From Planctomycetota bacterium (lineage in GTDB: Bacteria > Planctomycetota > Phycisphaerae > FEN-1346), in assembly GCA_026387055.1 (NCBI GenBank), contig JAPLML010000296.1, forward strand, positions 1-10,826: 10,826 nucleotides of DNA, given 5' to 3'. The position numbers were made by a program, and so were the translations under genes. Every line of letters begins with the position of its first letter. Position 1 is the stretch's first letter. Positions 5,766 to 10,826 of this stretch are shown here, piece after piece. Below the pieces are notes generated by a model. It had not been told where the DNA came from. It made no database searches and saw only the letters and a program-made list of their open reading frames with translations.

Positions 5766-5806
5766 AGGCTCGGGGGTGATGGGGCCAAAGTCGGGAGCGC
5801 GCGGCG

Positions 5807-6325
5807 ATGGAATGTCCGTTCTGTCATCAAGATAATGACAAGGTTGTCGACTCGCGCGCCAGCGGGCCGGCGATTCGACGGCGGCGGGAGTGCCTGGCCT
5901 GCGGGCGCCGCTACACCACCTACGAGCGGGCTGAAAGCGAGCCGCGGCTGCGGGTCATCAAGAAGGACGGCACCCGGGAGGCCTACGACCGCGCGAAGAT
6001 CCGCCGCGGGCTGACGCTGGCCCTGCACCGGCGGCCCGTGCCCACTGAAAGGCTGGATCAGATCCTCCAGGAAATCGATGACGAGCTCACCGCCGCGTAC
6101 GACGTCGAGATTCCGAGCCGGGCCATCGGCGACCTGGTGATGCAGAAACTCAGGAAGGAGGACCAGGTGGCGTATGTCCGCTTCGCCAGCGTGTATCGCG
6201 ATTTCAAGGACGTCTCGGAGTTCGTTCAGGAAGTACAGCCGATGCTGACGCAGCGGGCGGCGGGTGCGGCGACCGAGAAAGGCAAGGAACGCAGCCCAAG
6301 TGACAACCGGCCGACCGGCGGCTGA
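5807..6325 (+). CDS. nrdR: Transcriptional repressor NrdR (ATP/dATP-sensing)
   Basis: 172 residues, slightly longer than the usual 150-160 because of a polar C-terminal tail. NrdR represses ribonucleotide reductase genes when dATP is high. The N-terminal zinc ribbon is complete: CPFC (Cys3, Cys6) and CLAC (Cys29, Cys32), with DSR (15-17) and the basic RRRRECLACGRRYTTYE segment that contacts DNA. Residues about 49-139 are the ATP-cone: RVIKKDGTREAYDRAKIRRGL through RKEDQVAYVRFASVYRDFKD. The ATG at 5807 follows GGGAG at a 9-nt spacing. It lies upstream of nrdD with a 140-nt gap, and the gap before it has an NrdR-box-like site, which suggests autoregulation of the cluster. Confidence 0.96.
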   Translation: MECPFCHQDNDKVVDSRASGPAIRRRRECLACGRRYTTYERAESEPRLRVIKKDGTREAYDRAKIRRGLTLALHRRPVPTERLDQILQEIDDELTAAYDVEIPSRAIGDLVMQKLRKEDQVAYVRFASVYRDFKDVSEFVQEVQPMLTQRAAGAATEKGKERSPSDNRPTGG

Positions 6326-6343
6326 GGTCGGCCTGGCGCGACG

Positions 6344-6420
6344 CACGCCGCGAGGGCGTGGGGGGCGGCCAGGGGCCGTCCCCCGGATCATTGGAGAGGT
6401 CGGCGGCTTCATGGCCGCCG
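6344..6420 (+). other. Two hairpins between nrdR and nrdD
   Basis: CACGCC/GGCGTG with loop GCGAG (6344-6360), and CGGCGGC/GCCGCCG with loop TTCATG (6401-6420). There is no T run after either, so full termination is unlikely; they may stabilise or process the nrdR-nrdD transcript. Confidence 0.4.
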
Positions 6421-6465
6421 CGGAAATCATAGACACAAGCTGGCACGGGTAAGGGGAGTGATCCT

Positions 6466-8910
6466 ATGTCGCATCGCATTATGCAGATTCGGAAGCGCGA
6501 TGGAAAGGTGATGCCGTTCGACAAGTCGAAGATCGCGGCGGCCATCTTCAAGGCCGCGCAGGCCGTCGGGGGAGAGGACCGCTTCATCTCCGAGGAACTG
6601 GCCTCGGCCGTCACGGACTACCTGGACTGCCACTACGAGGGCGACACGCCGGGCATCGAAGACATCCAGGACATGGTGGAGAAGGTCCTGATCGAGACCG
6701 GCCATGCCAAGACCGCCAAGGCCTACATTCTGTACCGCGAGCGGCGCGCCCAGTCCCGCCGGGCGATGAAGGTCCGCAAGGCCGAGGGGCGCGAGCCCGC
6801 CGCGCGGAACACGACTGACATGGCCCTCCTGGTGGACACGGGCGCCAAGGACGCCCTGGTGGCGTGGGACAAGAGCCGCATCGTCGAGGCCCTCGAGAAA
6901 GAGGCCCACGTGGATGCGGCCACCGCCCGCAAGGTGGCCGGGGCGGTCGAGGAGAAGGTGCTGGCCTCGGGCCTGTCGCGCATCTCGACGGCCCTCGTCC
7001 GCGAGCTCGTGGACAACGAGCTCTTTGAGCGGGGCCTGACGGGGCGGCTGGAGCGCCAAAAAGTTATCGGCATGCCGCGATATGACCTTGCGAACCTCAT
7101 CTACTCGAAGAGCCAGGAAAACTCGAACATCACGTCGAACAACCCCGAGGCCATCAACCTCGCGATCGCCGAGACGGTCCTGAAGCAGTTCGCCCTGAGC
7201 GAGATCTTCTCGCACGACGTGGCCGAGGCGCACCTGACGGCCCGCCTCCACCTGCACGACCTCGGCTATCCCACGCGCGTCTACTGCTCGAGCCACAGCC
7301 TGGAATACCTGAAGAAGTACGGGCTGGAGCTGCGGAACCTCGACACCAAGAGCGGCCCGGCCAAGCACGCCCGCACGCTGACGGGCCACCTCAACACGTT
7401 CCTGGCGTCGATGCAGGCGTACTACGCCGGGGCGCTGGGCGTCGGCTACATCAATATCTTCTACGCGCCGTACGTCGAGGGGATGAGCGACGTGCAGATG
7501 CGGCAGGAGGCGCAGCACCTGATCTTCTCGTGCTCGCAGTCGGCGTTCAGCCGCGGCGGCCAGACGCTGTTCCTCGACTTCAACGTCCAGACGGGCGTGC
7601 CGGGGTACATGAAGGAAATCCCGGCGATCGGCCCCGGGGGCAAGTACACCGGCTGCCCGTACGGCTCGTACGAGAAGACGGCCCAGGCGTTCTGCCGCGC
7701 GATGCTGGAGGTGTGGCGCGAGGGCGACCGCGACGGGCACCTCTTCGCGTTCCCGAAGTGCGACTTCCATATCAACGCCGAGTCGTTCCGCGATCCCGCG
7801 CAGCGCGCCCTGGTGGAGTACGCGTGCGTCCTGGCCGCCGAGAACGGCGTGCCGTACTTCGTCTTCGACCGCGACGAGGTGACGCTGAGCGCCTGCTGCC
7901 GCCTGCGCACGGCCATCGACGACCAGCACATGATCGCGCACCCGGAGAGCATGCGGTTCTGCGGGTTCCAGAACGTGACGATCAACCTGCCGCAGGCCGC
8001 CTACCGGGCCGGGCCGGGCAACTGGGACGGCCTGATGAAGGAGATCTACACGGGGATGGACCTGGCGATGACGGCCCACCTCCAGAAGCGCGAGTTCATC
8101 AAGAAGATGATGTCGAGCCCCGCGATGCCGCTGTGGCAGATCGGGCAGAAGGCCCACGACGGCCGGCCGTACGTGGATCTCGATAAGTGCACGTATATTA
8201 TCGGCTTGATCGGCCTCAATGAGTGCATCCAGTACATGATGGGCAAGGAGCTCCACGAGACCGACCAGGCCCTGAAGCAGGGCCTGGTGGTCGTCTCGGC
8301 GATGCATCACCGGGCGAAGGCTTACAGCCGCGAGCACGGCCTGAAGGTGAGCCTCGAGGAATCGCCGGCTGAAAGCGCCACGCGCCGCTTCGCGAAGGTC
8401 GACTGCCGCGACTGGCCGCAGGCCCGCGCGTTCATCAAGGGCGATCTGGCCGCCGACGAGGCGTACTACACCAACTCCATCCACCTGCGGGCCGACGCGC
8501 CCGTCGACCTGCTGACGCGCATCGTCAAGCAGGCGAAGTTCCACACCATGATCGAGTCCGGGGCGATCATCCACGCGTTCGTGGGCGAGGAACGCCCGCC
8601 CGCCGAGAGCGTCCTGGCCCTGGTCGAGCGCACCTTCGAGAAGACCAAGGCGGCCCAGCTCACGATCAGCCCCGAGTTCACGGTGTGCAACAACTGCCGC
8701 AAGTGGACGCCGCGCCTCCAGGATCACTGCGACTTCTGCGGGTCGAAGGATGTGGACGCCATTACGCGGATCGTGGGTTACTTCAGCCGCATCGCGAACT
8801 GGAACAAGTCGAAGCTGGGCGAGCTGAAGGACCGCCACCGGGGCAATTACTCCGTGGCGGGCGTGTTTCCGCCGGCCCGTCCGGCCGAAGTGGAAACGCC
8901 GGCGAAGTGA
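6466..8910 (+). CDS. nrdD: Anaerobic (class III) ribonucleoside-triphosphate reductase
   Basis: 814 residues. It reduces ribonucleoside triphosphates to deoxy forms without oxygen, using a glycyl radical made by NrdG. The ATG at 6466 follows AAGGGGAG. Residues about 5-95 form an ATP-cone; residues about 121-190 (AWDKSRIVEALEKEA through RELVDNELFERGL) look like a second one, as in the longer bacterial and archaeal forms. The catalytic barrel follows. ACCR (476-479) is the likely finger-loop thiyl-radical site, Cys478 by analogy with the MGCR motif of the E. coli enzyme. FPKCDFHI adds Cys432 where I recall the formate-dependent E. coli enzyme having FPKL. The zinc site is Cys741, Cys744, Cys755 and Cys758. 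The glycyl-radical motif RIVGY carries Gly771. All key residues are present, so it should be active. A terminator follows at 8948. Confidence 0.96.
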   Translation: MSHRIMQIRKRDGKVMPFDKSKIAAAIFKAAQAVGGEDRFISEELASAVTDYLDCHYEGDTPGIEDIQDMVEKVLIETGHAKTAKAYILYRERRAQSRRAMKVRKAEGREPAARNTTDMALLVDTGAKDALVAWDKSRIVEALEKEAHVDAATARKVAGAVEEKVLASGLSRISTALVRELVDNELFERGLTGRLERQKVIGMPRYDLANLIYSKSQENSNITSNNPEAINLAIAETVLKQFALSEIFSHDVAEAHLTARLHLHDLGYPTRVYCSSHSLEYLKKYGLELRNLDTKSGPAKHARTLTGHLNTFLASMQAYYAGALGVGYINIFYAPYVEGMSDVQMRQEAQHLIFSCSQSAFSRGGQTLFLDFNVQTGVPGYMKEIPAIGPGGKYTGCPYGSYEKTAQAFCRAMLEVWREGDRDGHLFAFPKCDFHINAESFRDPAQRALVEYACVLAAENGVPYFVFDRDEVTLSACCRLRTAIDDQHMIAHPESMRFCGFQNVTINLPQAAYRAGPGNWDGLMKEIYTGMDLAMTAHLQKREFIKKMMSSPAMPLWQIGQKAHDGRPYVDLDKCTYIIGLIGLNECIQYMMGKELHETDQALKQGLVVVSAMHHRAKAYSREHGLKVSLEESPAESATRRFAKVDCRDWPQARAFIKGDLAADEAYYTNSIHLRADAPVDLLTRIVKQAKFHTMIESGAIIHAFVGEERPPAESVLALVERTFEKTKAAQLTISPEFTVCNNCRKWTPRLQDHCDFCGSKDVDAITRIVGYFSRIANWNKSKLGELKDRHRGNYSVAGVFPPARPAEVETPAK

Positions 8911-8947
8911 GGCGGGGGAGGGTCGCGCGTGAAGGAGCCCCCTTGTT

Positions 8948-9003
8948 GACGGTGGAGCCGGGGCCGCAAGGCACTGTTCGCCGTCCCGGCTCCCCGTCGT
9001 TTT
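8948..9003 (+). terminator. Intrinsic terminator after nrdD
   Basis: GACGG-GGAGCCGGG (8948-8962, one bulged T) pairs over 14 bp with CCCGGCTCC-CCGTC (8985-8998), followed by GTTTT. The loop contains a small GCC-GCAA-GGC hairpin with a GNRA tetraloop (8963-8972). It starts 38 nt after the nrdD stop and would end or reduce transcription into the cupin gene. Confidence 0.7.
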
Positions 9004-9036
9004 AGGCGGGCTCCCCGGCGCGTCAAGGGGCAGGCG

Positions 9037-9375
9037 ATGCAGGTCGTTCGCGAACCGGACCAGGCGTACCGCGGGGGGACGAGCGGCGTCAAGTACCTCT
9101 TCCGCGGGCCGCGGATCGACTGGGGCGTGATCCTGTTCGCCCCCGGCGAGCAGTTGGGCCGCCACCTTCACAAGGAAGTTGAGGAGACGTTCTACTTCGT
9201 CGAGGGCGCGGGCGGCCGCTTTCTCTTGAATGACAAGGAGTACCCGATTGCGGCGGGCACGGCCTTCCGCGTCGAGCCGGGCGAGGTGCACAACATCGTC
9301 AACGACACGCCGGCGCCCTTGAAGGCGGTGTTCATGAAGTCGCCGTACCTGCCGAAGGACAAGGTGGACGTCTGA
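9037..9375 (+). CDS. Small cupin-domain protein
   Basis: 112 residues, one cupin barrel (cupin_2 type). The ATG at 9037 follows AAGGGG at a 6-nt spacing. Cupin motif 1 is HLHKEVEETFYFVEG (His43, His45 and Glu49 or Glu50 as metal ligands) and motif 2 is PGEVHNIVN (His85), so a bound divalent metal is likely. Single-domain cupins of this size include isomerases, dioxygenases and sugar- or ligand-sensing proteins, and the sequence does not tell which. It sits between nrdD and the redoxin gene on the same strand, after a terminator and before a hairpin, so it may be transcribed partly by read-through. A link to ribonucleotide reduction is suggested only by position. Confidence 0.88.
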   Translation: MQVVREPDQAYRGGTSGVKYLFRGPRIDWGVILFAPGEQLGRHLHKEVEETFYFVEGAGGRFLLNDKEYPIAAGTAFRVEPGEVHNIVNDTPAPLKAVFMKSPYLPKDKVDV

Positions 9376-9386
9376 AGAGGCCGTTT

Positions 9387-9413
9387 CGGCAGGCCGCAGG
9401 GGCGGTTCTGCCG
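9387..9413 (+). other. Hairpin between the cupin and redoxin genes
   Basis: CGGCAG-GCCGC pairs with GCGGT-CTGCCG around an AGGG loop, with one bulged T. There is no T run, so it is more likely an RNA-processing or stability element than a terminator. Confidence 0.45.
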
Positions 9414-9456
9414 TGAAGATATCAACGTATGGGAACTCAATGTCGCGAGGGACACC

Positions 9457-9753
9457 ATGAGGTTCGAGGTCTATGGCAAGCAGGGCTGTGCCAAGTGCAT
9501 GAGCACGAAGGAGAAGCTGCATCATCTCGTACGCAAGGCCGACGCCGAGGCGTCCGTGGCGATGGCCTTCGTTGACATGGACACCATCGAGGGGCTGGCC
9601 GAGGGGGCGTTCTACGACGTGTCGGAGATCCCGACCGTCATCCTGAGGTCCGGCGCGGGCGAGGCCCTGGCGCGGTGGGACGGCCGCATCCCGCCGTCGA
9701 TCGAAGTCCAGGCCTACCTCGGCTCGCGCCAGGGCGCCGGGGCCGTCGAATGA
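9457..9753 (+). CDS. Small thioredoxin/glutaredoxin-like protein (CAKC active site)
   Basis: 98 residues. The ATG at 9457 follows GAGGGA. The start FEVYGKQGCAKC gives the first strand and a CxxC redox site (Cys11, Cys14); SEIPTVIL has the cis-proline of thioredoxin folds. It resembles the short redoxins often found beside nrdD and nrdG. Its stop overlaps the nrdG start in ATGA, so the two are translated together. The likely role is to reduce the NrdD active site, or to pass electrons to NrdD in place of formate; this rests on context and on the cysteine pattern of NrdD. It could instead serve the cupin protein or general thiol repair. Confidence 0.85.
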   Translation: MRFEVYGKQGCAKCMSTKEKLHHLVRKADAEASVAMAFVDMDTIEGLAEGAFYDVSEIPTVILRSGAGEALARWDGRIPPSIEVQAYLGSRQGAGAVE

Positions 9754-10481
9754 GCCAGGGGGCGCAAGTCACGCTTCCGCCGATCGCCGGGTATCACCCG
9801 ACGACGCTGATCGACTGGCCGGGTCGGCTGGCCGCCGTGGTCTTTCTGCCCCAGTGCAACCTGCGCTGCCGGTTCTGCCATGCCGGGCCGCTCCTCGGCT
9901 CGCCGCCGGAGACGATTCCGCTCGAGGCGGTGCTGGGGCACCTGGCGCTGCGCGAGGGGTGGCTCGACGGCGTCGTGATCTGCGGCGGAGAACCCACCAC
10001 CTGGCCCACGCTGCCCGACCTGTGCCGCAAGTTCCGCGGGGCGGGGCTGGACATCAAGCTCGACACCAACGGCACCCGCCCCGACCGGATCGAGGAGCTC
10101 CTCGCCGCGCGGCTGATCGACGCCGTCGCGATGGACCTCAAGGCGCCGCTCGACGAGCGGTACCAGGAGATCTGCGGCGCCGAGCGGGTGGACCTCGATG
10201 CGATCGGGCGATCGATCGACCTCTTGATGGCGGGCCGCGTGGCGTACGAGTTCCGCACGACCGTCTGCCCCGCCTTTCATGGCGAAGCCGAGATTCGCGC
10301 GATGGGGCAGCGGATCGCCGGCGCGCGGCGATGGGTCCTTCAACGTTTCGAGCCCACCTACGCCCTGGATACCGCCCTGCGCAGGGTCCAGCCCTACAAT
10401 CTTCCGATGATGGAATCGCTCGCCGACGTCGGCCGCCAGTACGTGGCTCGGTGCCTGATCCGCGGCCAGCCGGAGAGGTAG
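9750..10481 (+). CDS. nrdG: Anaerobic ribonucleotide reductase activating enzyme (radical SAM)
   Basis: 243 residues, of the longer NrdG2 type. I chose the ATG at 9750, which overlaps the redoxin stop by four bases; the longer open frame upstream is the redoxin gene read out of frame. The enzyme uses a 4Fe-4S cluster and S-adenosylmethionine to abstract hydrogen from the NrdD glycine. TTLIDWPGRLAAVVFLPQ is the typical lead-in. The cluster motif is CNLRCRFC (Cys36, Cys40, Cys43, CxxxCxxC), the SAM motif is GGEPT, and DIKLDTNG and DAVAMDLKAP continue the barrel. Together with nrdD and the redoxin it makes a complete class III reductase set. Confidence 0.94.
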   Translation: MSQGAQVTLPPIAGYHPTTLIDWPGRLAAVVFLPQCNLRCRFCHAGPLLGSPPETIPLEAVLGHLALREGWLDGVVICGGEPTTWPTLPDLCRKFRGAGLDIKLDTNGTRPDRIEELLAARLIDAVAMDLKAPLDERYQEICGAERVDLDAIGRSIDLLMAGRVAYEFRTTVCPAFHGEAEIRAMGQRIAGARRWVLQRFEPTYALDTALRRVQPYNLPMMESLADVGRQYVARCLIRGQPER

Positions 10482-10773
10482 GCCGTTGCTATGCTATGAG
10501 GTGATTTCGGTACATTCTTTGAGGTGACGAGAAGCCAGAGGCATGAGACAACCTGAAGCGGCTGGCGCAGCCGGAGTCGCAAGAAACTCCCGGAAGTAGA
10601 CGCTGTTGGCGCGAGTGCAATGACAGGTCCCATTTCTCGAGGTTCCCACAAACTGCGGTTCGCGTACTCCTTCGGTCCAATCATGGTCGCGGCGGGGGTG
10701 GAGGGGGAGATTTCTCCTCCAAGTACGTGTACGCTTACAAGATTACTCCGTACACCAACCCATAGGTGGCACC
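10482..10773. other. Non-coding stretch after nrdG
   Basis: No open frame here has a ribosome site or codon bias. TGAGGTGA occurs twice, 23 bp apart (10497-10504, 10520-10527). Composition is less G/C-biased than the genes. I see no tRNA and no recognisable gene remnant. Confidence 0.6.
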
Positions 10774-10805
10774 TGGGGGGCGTCACTGGCGCCCCCCAAC
10801 ATTTT
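10774..10805 (+). terminator. Terminator-like hairpin, probable end of the nrd cluster
   Basis: TGGGGGGCG (10774-10782) pairs perfectly with CGCCCCCCA (10790-10798) around a TCACTGG loop, followed by ACA and TTTT. The stem is strong and the T run short. It lies about 290 nt after nrdG, so it might instead serve a gene outside the window. Confidence 0.5.
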
Positions 10806-10826
10806 GGGGTGTGGCAAATTCTTGAC

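Larger units (their letters stand above)
5414..5806. other. Intergenic regulatory region upstream of nrdR
   Basis: 393 bases with no gene. After comEB there is a C-rich, then purine-rich stretch without a convincing terminator. From 5530 onward it holds an NrdR-box-like palindrome, a TTGACA/TAATAT promoter, a 12-bp palindrome and a hairpin, listed separately. A near-repeat ATGYTGTATGCYT occurs at 5628-5640, inside the promoter spacer, and at 5748-5760, inside the hairpin loop. GATGGCC is repeated 20 bp apart at 5699 and 5719. Confidence 0.7.

Noticed and set aside
4307..6436. A 709-codon open frame on the minus strand
   Set aside because: It is antisense to comEB, nrdR and part of the MinD-like gene and crosses their intergenic regions; no domain or codon bias supports it.
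6427..9525. A 1032-codon open frame on the minus strand across nrdD and the cupin gene
   Set aside because: It mirrors the G/C-biased codons of nrdD, has low-complexity Arg/Ala/Val/Leu content, no ribosome site and no domain; the plus-strand genes are certain.
10394..10786. A 130-codon minus-strand frame after nrdG
   Set aside because: It starts at the terminator-like hairpin and runs antisense into nrdG, with no domain and no ribosome site.

Overview
The window is GC-rich, with strong G/C bias at third codon positions. It carries a secreted VIT-domain gene, a poly-proline DUF6569 gene, intergenic heptamer and hairpin repeats, and an oxygen-independent ribonucleotide reductase cluster. This suggests an anaerobic or facultatively anaerobic bacterium, perhaps of the Planctomycetota (Phycisphaerae-like) or a similar environmental lineage. 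That placement is an impression from gene style and repeats, not from a marker gene.

Layout. (1) 1-1538, minus strand: a secreted DUF6569/ARPP-1 protein followed by the 5' part of a VIT-domain protein that runs off the left edge. Degenerate 7-bp tandem repeats lie on both sides of the DUF6569 gene. (2) 1539-2437: about 900 bases without a credible gene. The minus strand shows a chain of hairpins ending in a classic intrinsic terminator, so it may encode a small RNA or a regulated leader. The right part has diverged direct repeats and a row of three hairpins. (3) 2438-4833, plus strand: a ParA/Soj-type ATPase fused at its C-terminus to a CBM48/AMPK-type glycogen-binding domain. It is followed 19 nt later by a MinD/FlhG-like protein that has lost its P-loop. 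The second gene is damaged near its 3' end by a repeat-rich insertion and one or two apparent frameshifts. (4) 4955-5413: dCMP deaminase. (5) 5807-10481: nrdR, nrdD, a cupin gene, a small CxxC redoxin gene and nrdG. (6) 10482-10826: non-coding sequence ending in a terminator-like hairpin.

How it works together. The right half is a deoxynucleotide supply module. dCMP deaminase makes dUMP for thymidylate synthesis. NrdD is the anaerobic, glycyl-radical ribonucleotide reductase, and NrdG is the radical-SAM activase that makes its radical. The CAKC redoxin is a plausible electron donor. NrdR is the ATP/dATP-sensing repressor, and a 12/16 match to the NrdR-box consensus lies in the gap upstream of nrdR, together with a TTGACA/TAATAT promoter. 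The left-centre ParA-CBM48 plus P-loop-less partner is the most unusual part. The design suggests positioning or segregation of a polysaccharide body such as glycogen, but this is inference only.
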